Notes under the pieces: model-generated
The model's input: the letters and a program-made list of their open reading frames with translations, nothing else
Databases searched by the model: none
Told to the model about the DNA's origin: nothing
Program-made: the position numbers and the translations under genes
Shown: in pieces, positions 15,882-24,622 of the stretch
Layout of the letters: every line of letters starts with the position of its first letter
Numbering within the stretch: position 1 is the first letter of the stretch
NCBI RefSeq assembly: GCF_042492175.1
Contig: NZ_CP170453.1
Location: 1,550,001 to 1,614,000 of the forward strand
Direction: 5' to 3'
Origin: CAJXSN01 sp947492235
GTDB taxonomy: Bacteria; Pseudomonadota; Alphaproteobacteria; Sphingomonadales; Sphingomonadaceae
Length of the DNA: 64,000 bases

Positions 15882-18596
15882 ATGCGGTTTGGCCAGCTCA
15901 GTACGCGCGCGCTTGCGACCATCCTCCCGATCGGCTTGCTCCTGTTCGGGTTGTCGACCTGGCTGGCCTATGGCGAAGCGCGCAATCGCGAGATCGGCGC
16001 AGCGCTGTCGCTGCTGCGCGAGGACCGGTCGCTGGCTCAACAGGGCCTGCAAGTCCGCTTTGAGGAGATGGAGAGCGCTCAGGCAGCGGCGGCCAAGCGG
16101 TTGAACTCGGAAATAGACGCAGGCGGATTGGCCGCAGCGGAATTCAACCGTCTGTTCCCCGCAAGGCCGGATGGCACAAGGCGCAGCGCAGACAGTCTGT
16201 GGACCGGAACAATGACACCGCGTGGGCCTGTGTCGGGGTTCGGCGGGTTTATTCCGGCGCAAGATCTGTCCCCAGAACGGCGCGTTACCGTGTCCTCTGC
16301 CTTCGCCACTCTCGCAGGTATGGTGGACGGTCTGCCGCAGCAGAATGTCGATAATCTGTACTTCTTCTCGCCCGACAATGATTTGGTGATGTACGCTCCC
16401 GGCAGAGCGGACAATCTGCAGTTCTATCGCCGTGATGCCCCCGCAACGCTCGATTTCCAGAGCGAAGAGTTCTCCGAAATTGTAAAACCGGGCGTCAATC
16501 CCGACGGTGTTATGCGGTGCACCGGCTTGCAGCCCATCCTCTATGACGAATCCCGCACGACATGGACGACCGGTTGCATGACGCCCGTGCGGGACGGTGC
16601 CAGACACATCGGTGCGTTTGGAACCAGCATCGTGCTCGATTCGATCTTTGACGATGAGGGTGCGCTCCCCCCGCAAGGGGTCGAGCGGATGGTCGTCACC
16701 GGTGATGGCAAACTGATCCGCCATCCCCGTTATACCGTTCAGTCGAGCGAACAGACCGGCGCGTTTCTCGATCTTGCGACAACTTCGGAACCCGAGCTGG
16801 GCGCAGTCTGGAGTTTGCTTTCCGTGCTGGAGCGGCGAACGGCACTGACGTTTCTGGAAGATGCCGACCTCTATGTGGCGGCCGCGAGACTTGATAATCC
16901 CGACTGGTTCATTGTGTCGGCGATCCCCGGTCAGCAGGTGCGGGCGGCTGCGTTCGAGTCGGCTCTACCGATCCTGATTGGCGGGTTGCTGACCACGGCG
17001 GCGTTTGCCCTGTTCATCATCTGGTTCGTGCGGAACAGCTTGTCCCGTCCGCTAGAACAATTGGCAGACAGAGCGGATGCGATTGCTCTGGCAGAGAAGA
17101 ACAGCGAGCCGGTGGATGGCGCGGATGGGGATGAGCTCGCCCGCCTCGACCGCGCCTTCGATGCCATGGAAAGCCGGGTGACGCGGGAACGGCTTCGCCT
17201 CACTCAGTCGTTCGATCTGCTGGTCGATGCGCTTGAAGAATATGCGGTGCTCCTGCTCGATGCAGAAGGGCGCATCACGCGGGCCAACAGTGCGGCCAAG
17301 GACGTGTTCGGATGGGATGGCGCGAAGGATGAGGGCATCGCGCAAATCATCGGAAATTCCGATGGAAACGGAAACAGGCTTGAACAGGCGCGGGACCTTC
17401 TCGCAAAGGTTGCGCAAGATGGGCGGGTTTCCCACTCCGTGGAACGCGTGAACGGGCACGGGCAGACGTTCTGGGCCTATGAAGCGATCGAGGCGATCAC
17501 GATGGAGGACGGCAACCTGTCCGGCTTCGCCTATATTGCCCGCGACATCACATCCCAAAAAGAGGGCGAGGCCGCCCTGATGGCCGCCCGCGATGAAGCG
17601 CAAAGCGCGGCCGACATTCGCAAGAACCTGCTGGCAACCGTCAGCCACGAAATCCGTACGCCGATGACCGGCATCTTGGGCATGCTGGAGCAGGTTCGGC
17701 AGGACAATTCCGCTCGCCAGCGCGACCGGGCTCTGGCGACAATCGAGAGTTCGGCAGAGGCTCTGATGCGGGTGCTCGACGATGTGTTGAGCACGGCCCG
17801 CGGCGAAAGCGGGGCTTTGCAGATCGAGGAGCGCGCTTTCGATACGCACGACATGGTGCAGCGCGGTGGGGAGCTGTTCGGTCCCCTCGCAAGAGGCAAG
17901 GGAGTTGAGCTGATCTTGGAGCCGGGACCGAGGGAAATGCTGATTGGCGATGAAGCGCGCATCCAGCAGATCCTCGCGAATTTCCTCAGCAATGCGATCA
18001 AGTTTACAGCGCAGGGGCAAGTCGCGGTGCGATGCGAAACGCGGGCTGACGAGAAGCCAGATACGCCTGATGCGGTCATCATGGCCCTGTCGGTCAGCGA
18101 CAGCGGAATCGGCATTCCGGCCAGCAGGCTGGACGCGCTGTTTACGCCGTTCGAGCAAGTCGATGCGTCAACCGAGCGGCTCTTCGGCGGCACCGGTCTG
18201 GGTCTGTCGATCTGCCGCAATCTCGCCCGCGCTATGGGCGGCGATGTGTCGGTCACCAGCGTCGAAGGTGAAGGCAGTACTTTTACGCTGGAAATCCCGC
18301 TCAGGCGCGCAGCCGACATCGGCGATTCGCTGCCCGGCACGGGCCTGAGCGCACTGGTTGTTGGCGGCAGCGCGGTCGCACGGCTGGCTGGAGAGGCATC
18401 GCTCGAAGAACTGGGCTACACAGTCGCCTCCAGCGCTGGCTGTGCAGACGTGCCGACACCGGACGCGCAATACGATCTGGTTCTGCGGCTAGACCCCGCG
18501 CAGCCATTGCCAGCCGGGCTTACGGGGGCAAGGGCACTCACGATGCACGACATGCCGACCCCGGACGCCCTTCGCCTGATGCTGCTGGAGGCTTGA
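15882..18596 (+). CDS. Membrane sensor histidine kinase (extracytoplasmic sensor-HAMP-PAS-HisKA-HATPase) with degenerate receiver
   Basis: 904 residues. Two membrane helices (about 9-30 and 362-385) frame a roughly 330-residue extracytoplasmic sensor, possibly Cache-like (not confirmable by eye). A HAMP-like linker and PAS segment (EYAVLLLDAEGRITRANSAA) follow. The HisKA box SHEIRTPMTG has phospho-acceptor His589. The ATPase domain has NFLSNAIKFT, DSGIGI and GGTGLGLSI, so it should be active. The last about 90 residues resemble a receiver (LSALVVGGSAVARL) but lack a recognisable phospho-acceptor Asp. The next kinase gene starts immediately after the stop codon, so both are probably co-expressed. 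Position at the edge of the exopolysaccharide genes suggests it feeds their regulation. Confidence 0.88.
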   Translation: MRFGQLSTRALATILPIGLLLFGLSTWLAYGEARNREIGAALSLLREDRSLAQQGLQVRFEEMESAQAAAAKRLNSEIDAGGLAAAEFNRLFPARPDGTRRSADSLWTGTMTPRGPVSGFGGFIPAQDLSPERRVTVSSAFATLAGMVDGLPQQNVDNLYFFSPDNDLVMYAPGRADNLQFYRRDAPATLDFQSEEFSEIVKPGVNPDGVMRCTGLQPILYDESRTTWTTGCMTPVRDGARHIGAFGTSIVLDSIFDDEGALPPQGVERMVVTGDGKLIRHPRYTVQSSEQTGAFLDLATTSEPELGAVWSLLSVLERRTALTFLEDADLYVAAARLDNPDWFIVSAIPGQQVRAAAFESALPILIGGLLTTAAFALFIIWFVRNSLSRPLEQLADRADAIALAEKNSEPVDGADGDELARLDRAFDAMESRVTRERLRLTQSFDLLVDALEEYAVLLLDAEGRITRANSAAKDVFGWDGAKDEGIAQIIGNSDGNGNRLEQARDLLAKVAQDGRVSHSVERVNGHGQTFWAYEAIEAITMEDGNLSGFAYIARDITSQKEGEAALMAARDEAQSAADIRKNLLATVSHEIRTPMTGILGMLEQVRQDNSARQRDRALATIESSAEALMRVLDDVLSTARGESGALQIEERAFDTHDMVQRGGELFGPLARGKGVELILEPGPREMLIGDEARIQQILANFLSNAIKFTAQGQVAVRCETRADEKPDTPDAVIMALSVSDSGIGIPASRLDALFTPFEQVDASTERLFGGTGLGLSICRNLARAMGGDVSVTSVEGEGSTFTLEIPLRRAADIGDSLPGTGLSALVVGGSAVARLAGEASLEELGYTVASSAGCADVPTPDAQYDLVLRLDPAQPLPAGLTGARALTMHDMPTPDALRLMLLEA

Positions 18597-20663
18597 ATGA
18601 TTTCCCCGGACACCCAGCAGCCATCGCCGGAGCGAATGGTGGAAATCCTGCAGAGAAAGCTCGCGCGGGCCGAAACCGCCCTTGCTGAAGCGGAAACCGC
18701 ACTGGAAGGGCGAATGCGCGAGCTCGACCTGGCCAACCGGGAATTGCTGGTCCGGGAGGAGGACCTCGTGCGCAGGTTGGATCTGCAGAACATGCAGCTG
18801 CTCAACGCGCAGCGCACCGGCGGCTTTGCCACGATTTTTGGCGCACCGGATGAACCGTTCCAAAGCTCGCCCCAGCTCAACGCGATTCTTGGTTTTCCGG
18901 CCGATACCAAACTGACCCCGGAGCATTTGATCAGCGTTCTGCATCCGTTGGACCGCAACCGGATGATGGCGGAGGCGACGCAATTCTATAGCAACCTGCC
19001 AGCGGACGAGGACCACACCTTCGAGCACAGGATTATCCATCCTCACGAGGGGACGCGCTGGCTCCGCTGGCATATCCGCCGGTCCAGCGGTGATGAAAAC
19101 CGGCTGCGCGGGATCTACGGTTCTGTCCGCGACATCACTCAACTCCGAGCAAATGAGCGCGCCGTCAAAATGCTACAATTGCGCGCGGAACGCCGCGTGC
19201 GTGAGCTAAATATGCTGACCGGAGAGCTGGAGGCGGAACGCGAAAAGACGGAAATGGCGCTGGCGGTGAGGACACGGTTCCTGTCCACCATGGCGCATAA
19301 TTTCCGCACGCCTTTGGCGACCCTGTCTGGCGTCATCGACCTGCTCGAAGGGGCCGCTGAAGGCGACGGCGACCGGCGCAAGCTCGATCTGGCAGAGCAC
19401 TCCGTCGAACGGATCGGGGCGTTGCTGGACGAAGCGCTCGCCGAATCCGAAGGCCAGTCGGATTCCATTGCCCTGTTTGCCGCGCCGCTCTCGCTGCACC
19501 GTCTGTTGGATCAAAGCAAACGGTTCTGGGCCGAGGTCGGGAGCAACCAGCAGGGCGAAATGAGCTGGCAGCTGGCTGACGATCTTCCCGCCAAAGTGGT
19601 GGCGGATGCGGTCCGGCTGCGCGAACTGATCGACAATCTGTGCGGTTTCGCGATGGAAGAGGGCTATGGCGGCTCAGTTGCCGTCGCATGGAAAGGCGGT
19701 TTGTCGATCTCGCTGACAAGCGATCGTATGGGATACGAATTGGCGCGGGGCAGCGATGCACTGCAAGACCCACAATTCCGCCGGGCGATGCATCTGGTCG
19801 AAGCGATGGACGGCGAAGTTACGCGCAATCCAGATGGATGCGCAATTGTGCTCGCTCTGGAGACTGCCGCTCATGATGGCGCCGGAATGTCGGCCCCGTT
19901 ACGCACTGCGGCCGGCGATAGTCCGCAGGTGCTGCTCGCTGAAGACACCGAAAGCAACCGTCAGATCATCACGTCGCTGCTGGAAAAAATCGGCTGCACG
20001 GTCCAGACTGCAACGAACGGCGCAGAGGCAGTCGAGCTCGTAAGCAAAGAGCGGTTCGATGCTGTGCTGATGGATGTGCAGATGCCGGTGATGGATGGCG
20101 AACAGGCGGTCAGGACGATCCGGGCCATGGATGGTCCGGCTTCGCGTACGCCGGTCATTGGGGTGACTGCCCACAGCCTGCAGGAAGAGCGCGAACGGTT
20201 GCTCGCTGCCGGCATGTCGGCCTGTCTTGCCAAACCGGTCAAGCAGTCTGAAATCAGGGCTGCTCTCACCACGGCATTGGCCGCGGGTGCTGGTGCCGCC
20301 GCTGGTGATCAGGGCGGATCGCCCTTGTTCGATCTGGTCCGGTTCAGACAGGCTTTCGAAGCGTTGCCAACCCATTTCGGGGAGCGGTTTCTTGCCGCCG
20401 TCAAAAGCGACCTTGTTTCCTACGGCGATGCGCTCACTGGGGCTCTGGAGCAGGGCGACCGCGAGGCTGCCGACAGGCAGGCCCATGCTCTCAAAGGTGT
20501 GGCCGGGAATGTCGGGGCGCTGCGCTTGCTGGGTGCCGTCGAGAAATTCCGCGCGCCCGATGCCGATTGGCGGGGCGCGGCCGCCGGAGACTTGGCGGCC
20601 GCGCTGGAAGAAACGTATCAGGGATGTGATGAGGCTTACCGTGTGCTGATCGCGGATCAGTAG
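18597..20663 (+). CDS. Hybrid histidine kinase PAS-HisKA-REC-HPt with degenerate ATPase domain
   Basis: 688 residues, starting directly after the previous stop. An N-terminal coiled coil (10-70) leads to a PAS/PAC unit ending GIYGSVRDIT. The dimerisation box MAHNFRTPLA contains His234. The ATPase region keeps an N-box-like LIDNLCGFAMEEG, but the DxGxG and GTGLGL boxes are not recognisable, so ATP use is doubtful. A receiver follows (LLAEDTESN ... LMDVQMPVMDG, Asp493; Lys in CLAKPVK), then a C-terminal HPt domain with HALKGVAGN (His630). It could take phosphate from the upstream kinase and pass it by His630 to a separate regulator such as the sigma54 regulator at 31349. It converges with, and overlaps by 7 bases, the sugar transferase gene. 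Confidence 0.88.
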   Translation: MISPDTQQPSPERMVEILQRKLARAETALAEAETALEGRMRELDLANRELLVREEDLVRRLDLQNMQLLNAQRTGGFATIFGAPDEPFQSSPQLNAILGFPADTKLTPEHLISVLHPLDRNRMMAEATQFYSNLPADEDHTFEHRIIHPHEGTRWLRWHIRRSSGDENRLRGIYGSVRDITQLRANERAVKMLQLRAERRVRELNMLTGELEAEREKTEMALAVRTRFLSTMAHNFRTPLATLSGVIDLLEGAAEGDGDRRKLDLAEHSVERIGALLDEALAESEGQSDSIALFAAPLSLHRLLDQSKRFWAEVGSNQQGEMSWQLADDLPAKVVADAVRLRELIDNLCGFAMEEGYGGSVAVAWKGGLSISLTSDRMGYELARGSDALQDPQFRRAMHLVEAMDGEVTRNPDGCAIVLALETAAHDGAGMSAPLRTAAGDSPQVLLAEDTESNRQIITSLLEKIGCTVQTATNGAEAVELVSKERFDAVLMDVQMPVMDGEQAVRTIRAMDGPASRTPVIGVTAHSLQEERERLLAAGMSACLAKPVKQSEIRAALTTALAAGAGAAAGDQGGSPLFDLVRFRQAFEALPTHFGERFLAAVKSDLVSYGDALTGALEQGDREAADRQAHALKGVAGNVGALRLLGAVEKFRAPDADWRGAAAGDLAAALEETYQGCDEAYRVLIADQ

Positions 20664-22087
20664 GCGCCCCGTCCGCCGAAGACCGCCGGGACCGTGCGGG
20701 CAAGCAGTGCCAGATCCGTCAAAAGGCCGCGGCGCTGGAGATATGCGACATCCATGGTCAGCTGGCGCGCAAACGGGATGTCGGCCCGACCGGACACCTG
20801 CCAGATGCAAGTCAGGCCCGGCTTGCCGCGCAGGCGGCGGTAGGCGCGGGGTTCATAGGCTGCCACTTCGCAGGCGAGCGCCGGGCGCGGGCCGACCAGG
20901 GACATTTCGCCGCGCAGCACGTTGATCAGCTGGGGCAGCTCGTCGATCGAGAACCGGCGGATGAACCGGCCTGTGCGGGTGATGCGCGGATCATCGGAAA
21001 TCTTGAAACAGATACCGGCGCGGTCGCTCTGACCAAGCAAGGCGGCGCGGCGGGCTTCGGCATCGACATACATGCTGCGCAGTTTGAGCATCTCGAAACT
21101 GCGACCGTTTTCGCCGATCCGGAGCTGGCGGAAGAACACCGGTCCGCGATCTTCCAGACGGATCGCCAGAGCCACCATCGCCAGAATGGGCAGGAGCATG
21201 GCAAGGGCGACCGCCGCGACCGTTACATCAACTGCGCGCTTGAGGGCCGCAGAGAGTGCATCGGCAAAACCGCGCTGTTCGAAAGCGTGGCGCGCTGCGT
21301 GCATCAGGAACACCGCATTGCCGATGAGATAGCGCTGGGCCAGCCGGCGCGGTTCCATCGCCAGACGCCATGCCCATTCGCAGCCAACCGCGCGGATGGG
21401 GGCAGGCGCGCGGGCAATGCGCCCCGAATAGTAATCGAACAGGCCGCCAACGGCGAGCACCACTGCGACATCCAGCCGGTCACGTAGGCGAGTGATCCAT
21501 TTTTCCTGCAGCGGCACGCCGAAACCGACGAACAGGATCGTGGCACCGGACCGGTTGATCCGTTCGATCAACGCGTCTTCCTGTGCGGGTCGGAAATAGC
21601 CGTCGGCCGTTCCTGCAATCTGCAAGCCGGGCGTTGCGGCGACCATTGTGGCGCCTGCCTGCATGGCAATGCCGGGCTGCCCGCCCAGCAGGAAGATCGA
21701 CTGGCCAGCCTCGGCGGCGTGGGCGCAGATTTCCGGGAAGAGGTCGGTGCCGTTGAGATTGTCGCCGAAACTGCGGCCCGCAAGCTTGGCAGCAATGCGC
21801 ATCCCGCTGCCGTCCGGCAGGATCATGTCGGACTGGCGCAGGGCATCGCGGTAGCTGCTGTCCTTGTGGGCGACATTGACGCAGTGGGCATTGGCGAAGC
21901 TGATTGTAAGGCGCTTTTGGACTGCTGCCGCCGCGACGATACGCCGGGCCATTTGCGAGCGCTTTGCGCATTCGATGTCGAGATCGAACAGCTGGGTCGT
22001 TTCAGAGCTGTGCGTGGGCGACAGCGCCGTCTGGACCGTGTGGTCGGAGTGGACGGATGCGTCGAGAAGGGCGAGATCGTGTTTCAT
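20657..22087 (-). CDS. Fusion of WecG/TagA/CpsF glycosyltransferase (GT26) and initiating sugar-phosphate transferase
   Basis: 476 residues. ATG 22087 is chosen over GTG 22117: GGAG lies six bases upstream and the expected transcript start from the sigma54 promoter falls near 22109. The N-terminal half is GT26-like (ISFANAHCVNVAHKD, DGSGMRIAAKL, GVPLQEKWI). The C-terminal half is a bacterial sugar transferase with a membrane helix (about 290-315) and RQLRIGENGRSFEMLKLRSM, FSIDELPQLINVLRGEMS, LVGPRP and GLTCIWQVSGR. Such enzymes load the first sugar phosphate on undecaprenyl phosphate; joining it to the GT26 enzyme would tether two early steps of repeat-unit assembly (inference). It is divergent from the flippase gene. 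Confidence 0.88.
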   Translation of the reverse strand: MKHDLALLDASVHSDHTVQTALSPTHSSETTQLFDLDIECAKRSQMARRIVAAAAVQKRLTISFANAHCVNVAHKDSSYRDALRQSDMILPDGSGMRIAAKLAGRSFGDNLNGTDLFPEICAHAAEAGQSIFLLGGQPGIAMQAGATMVAATPGLQIAGTADGYFRPAQEDALIERINRSGATILFVGFGVPLQEKWITRLRDRLDVAVVLAVGGLFDYYSGRIARAPAPIRAVGCEWAWRLAMEPRRLAQRYLIGNAVFLMHAARHAFEQRGFADALSAALKRAVDVTVAAVALAMLLPILAMVALAIRLEDRGPVFFRQLRIGENGRSFEMLKLRSMYVDAEARRAALLGQSDRAGICFKISDDPRITRTGRFIRRFSIDELPQLINVLRGEMSLVGPRPALACEVAAYEPRAYRRLRGKPGLTCIWQVSGRADIPFARQLTMDVAYLQRRGLLTDLALLARTVPAVFGGRGAY

Positions 22088-22119
22088 GGCAAACTCCGGT
22101 TGAAGATTGCCGGTCACTC

Positions 22120-22135
22120 AGCATCGGTCGTGCCA
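22120..22135 (-). promoter_or_regulatory. Sigma54 (-24/-12) promoter for the sugar transferase fusion gene
   Basis: The minus strand reads TGGCACGACCGATGCT: GG-N10-GC spacing with the full TGGCACG -24 element. The expected start of transcription is near 22109, upstream of the GGAG and ATG 22087. Confidence 0.75.
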
Positions 22136-22210
22136 GTTTGGATAAGTATTTGAAATATCGTAGATAAATCGTATAATGTGACTGTGGCTCGGGTCCGAGA
22201 ACTGCAGCTT

Positions 22211-22223
22211 TCGCAATTTGCGA
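22211..22223. promoter_or_regulatory. Palindromic enhancer-like site 1
   Basis: TCGCAATTTGCGA, a perfect 13-bp palindrome around one base. It lies between two divergent sigma54 promoters and is identical in reverse complement to the site at 22254. A binding site for a sigma54 activator is the likely role (inference). Confidence 0.65.
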
Positions 22224-22253
22224 TACTGGAAATGCGAATTTCCCATGCCATCG

Positions 22254-22266
22254 TCGCAAATTGCGA
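22254..22266. promoter_or_regulatory. Palindromic enhancer-like site 2
   Basis: TCGCAAATTGCGA, the reverse complement of the site at 22211. Centre-to-centre distance is 43 bases, about four helical turns, so both lie on one face of the DNA. The distances to the flanking promoters are about 70-125 bases, typical of activator sites for sigma54 promoters. Confidence 0.65.
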
Positions 22267-22331
22267 AATCTGAGGGCTGGATTTTCCCGGGGCCTGCAGA
22301 AAAGCGGCTGGAAACCGCCGTTCTGGAGAAC

Positions 22332-22347
22332 TGGCACGCGTCTTGAA
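22332..22347 (+). promoter_or_regulatory. Sigma54-type promoter for the flippase/glycosyltransferase operon
   Basis: TGGCACGCGTCTTGAA: complete -24 element and TTG of the -12 element, with GA in place of the usual GC. It matches the wza promoter at 30591-30606 in 15 of 16 bases. The transcript would start near 22358, before GGAG at 22369-22372 and GTG 22380. Confidence 0.7.
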
Positions 22348-22379
22348 TAGGGTGGGGCAACTTCACCCGGAGACACCCA

Positions 22380-23654
22380 GTGTTCGCAATACGCCTACAA
22401 AACATGCTTCCCGAAGGCCTGCAGCCCGTGCTGCGGGGTTTCGCCGGATATGCATCTGCAGAACTGGCCAACCGGGTCGTGCGTCTGGGAGCGATCCTCG
22501 TCATTGCGCGCCATACGGATGCGGCCATGCTCGGCACTGCCGCGCTTGCACTGTCTCTGTTTGAACTGGTCCGCGTGCTCGCCAATGTCGGCATCGGCCA
22601 GCGCATCATTGTTGCCACCGCCGAGGAGCTGGAAGCGATCTGCAAGACAGCGTCCCGGCTGTTCCAGGCCCTGTGCGCAGCTGTTGCGGCGGTGCAGCTG
22701 GGCGTAGCGGCCATCCTCGCCTGGGGCTTCGGCTTGCCGGAAGCGGGCGCGATGCTGGCTGTTCTGGCCGCAGTCTACGCTTTTATGCCTGCCGGGCTGG
22801 TGCAGATCCATCTCGCCATGCGCGAAGGGAAGCTGGGCGCGACTGCACGCATCGCGGCGACGCAGGCCATTCTGGATCACGTGCTGACGATGGCATTGGT
22901 CATCATCTGGCCGTCGGCCTGGGCGATTATTCTGCCGAAGCTGCTGACCGCGCCCGTCTGGACCGTTCTGGCCCGCCGCGCACGCCCTTGGGCGAAGTCG
23001 GCAGCGGTGGCTGGCGCTCCGATGCCGGAGTTCCGCGCATTCTTCGGCGGTGTTCTGGGCAGTGAAGCAATGATCGCTCTGCGCGGTCAGGCCGACAAGC
23101 TCATTATCGGCGCGCTGATGGGTGTGAAGACGCTGGGTGTTTACTACTTCGCGTTCGGAGCAGGTCTGGGCATCGCGCAATCGCTGGTGACGGCGTTCGG
23201 CATCGTTCTGTTCCCCAATCTGGCCAGCATCGCCGATGCGCAGCTGCGCTCTGCCCGCCTGCGCCAGGCTACGCTTGCGGGTCTTGCTTGCCTGATCCCG
23301 TTTGCCGGGCTGCAGGCGGTGGCAGCACACCTCTATGTGCCCCTCGTTTTCGGCGAGCATTGGGCTCACGCAGCCCCCTATGTGGCACTGCTGGCCCTGT
23401 CCGCGATCCCGCTTTTCCTGGCGGCGGCGGTCGGTGCGGGTCTCCGTGCCGATCGTCGACCGGGAGCGGAAGCGGCCATTTCCTGCGCCGCAACTGTCGC
23501 CGCGCTGGGCGGCCTCGCCCTTGGCTCCCAGTTTTCGCTGGCTGCTGCCTGCGCGGGATATGCCCTCGGCCTTGCCATCGTGCTGCTGCCCGCCGGTGCG
23601 CGCATCCTCTTTCCATCCTCTCCTATCCTTACATTCAACCGGAAGGCTGCCTGA
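22380..23654 (+). CDS. Polysaccharide flippase (Wzx-like, MOP/MATE superfamily)
   Basis: 424 residues with about 12 hydrophobic segments, the layout of Wzx-type oligosaccharide flippases. Visible family-like parts are ELANRVVRLGAILVIARHTDAAMLG near the N-terminus and FGGVLGSEAMIALRGQADKLIIGALMG in the middle. The start is GTG 22380 with GGAG seven bases upstream. It should move undecaprenyl-linked repeat units from cytoplasm to periplasm before polymerisation. It is the first gene of a plus-strand run with three glycosyltransferase genes and follows a sigma54-type promoter and two palindromic sites. Confidence 0.85.
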   Translation: MFAIRLQNMLPEGLQPVLRGFAGYASAELANRVVRLGAILVIARHTDAAMLGTAALALSLFELVRVLANVGIGQRIIVATAEELEAICKTASRLFQALCAAVAAVQLGVAAILAWGFGLPEAGAMLAVLAAVYAFMPAGLVQIHLAMREGKLGATARIAATQAILDHVLTMALVIIWPSAWAIILPKLLTAPVWTVLARRARPWAKSAAVAGAPMPEFRAFFGGVLGSEAMIALRGQADKLIIGALMGVKTLGVYYFAFGAGLGIAQSLVTAFGIVLFPNLASIADAQLRSARLRQATLAGLACLIPFAGLQAVAAHLYVPLVFGEHWAHAAPYVALLALSAIPLFLAAAVGAGLRADRRPGAEAAISCAATVAALGGLALGSQFSLAAACAGYALGLAIVLLPAGARILFPSSPILTFNRKAA

Positions 23655-23656
23655 CC

Positions 23657-24592
23657 ATGACCTGCAACGCCCCACGCTTCTCCATCGTCATCCCCGTCTT
23701 CAACGCGGCCGACACGATCTGCCAAACCGTCCGCAGCGTTCTGGCGCAGAGCTTTCAGCACTGGGAGCTGATCCTCGTCGATGATGGCTCCACCGACCGG
23801 TCGTTGCATGTCATGCGCGAGCTGGCCGGTCAGGACAGCCGGATCCGCCTTATTTCCCAGACAAACGCCGGAGTGTCCGCAGCCCGCAATCTCGGTGCCG
23901 AGATGGCACGCGGCGAGCTGCTTGCATTCCTCGATTCCGACGATTGCTGGGAATCCGACAAACTGGCGATCCACGATATGTGCCACCAGGCCGACCCGGC
24001 GATCGCAGCAAGCTACGCGATGATCGCGTTCTGCACTGTTTCGAGCAGCAGCGAATTGAAGCCCCGCGTCTATAGCAGCGTGCCCTCCGGGTGCCTTTCG
24101 GTAGCCCAGCTCGTCGGCGAGAATCCGGTCTGCTCGACCAGCAACCTGGTGGTGAACCGGGAAGCCTTCACCGCTGCTGGTGGTTTTCGCCGAGGTATGC
24201 AGCACGCCGAGGATCAGGAATTCCTCGCCCGCTTTGCAGCCAAAGGAGGCCGCATCCAGGGGATCGACCGGCATCTCGTGAATTACCGGATGAGCGCCGA
24301 TGGCCTCTCTGCCGATCTGGCGGCCATGTATGATGGCTGGCGCATTCTGGCCCGCGAGTATGTTTCTCCGGCAGAGCTGCCGGGCGCGGAAGCGCTGTAT
24401 TGCCGTTACCTCGCACGCCGCGCCCTGCGCACCGGCGGTCCTGCCGCCGAGGCGCTGCGCTTTGCAATGGCCGGGCTGCGGCTGGATGCCGGGCAATTTC
24501 TGGCTGACCGCAAGCGCGGCGGTCTCACCCTTCTGTGTGCATTTGCAGGCGTGGTCATGCCCGGTGCGATGCGCCGCCGCGTCTTCGCCTGA
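23657..24592 (+). CDS. Family 2 glycosyltransferase
   Basis: 311 residues. ATG 23657 comes two bases after the flippase stop, with GGAAGG just upstream. The N-terminal GT-A fold is clear: FSIVIPVFNAADTICQTVRSVLAQSF, ILVDDGSTD, SQTNAGVSAARNLG, and the metal-binding-type FLDSDD. GT2 enzymes add a sugar from a nucleotide donor, here probably to the lipid-linked repeat unit at the inner face of the membrane. Gene order and coupling mark it as part of the exopolysaccharide assembly operon. Sugar specificity cannot be read from the sequence. Confidence 0.9.
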   Translation: MTCNAPRFSIVIPVFNAADTICQTVRSVLAQSFQHWELILVDDGSTDRSLHVMRELAGQDSRIRLISQTNAGVSAARNLGAEMARGELLAFLDSDDCWESDKLAIHDMCHQADPAIAASYAMIAFCTVSSSSELKPRVYSSVPSGCLSVAQLVGENPVCSTSNLVVNREAFTAAGGFRRGMQHAEDQEFLARFAAKGGRIQGIDRHLVNYRMSADGLSADLAAMYDGWRILAREYVSPAELPGAEALYCRYLARRALRTGGPAAEALRFAMAGLRLDAGQFLADRKRGGLTLLCAFAGVVMPGAMRRRVFA

Positions 24593-24622
24593 TCGATCTC
24601 AACTTATTCAAGGAATACAATC

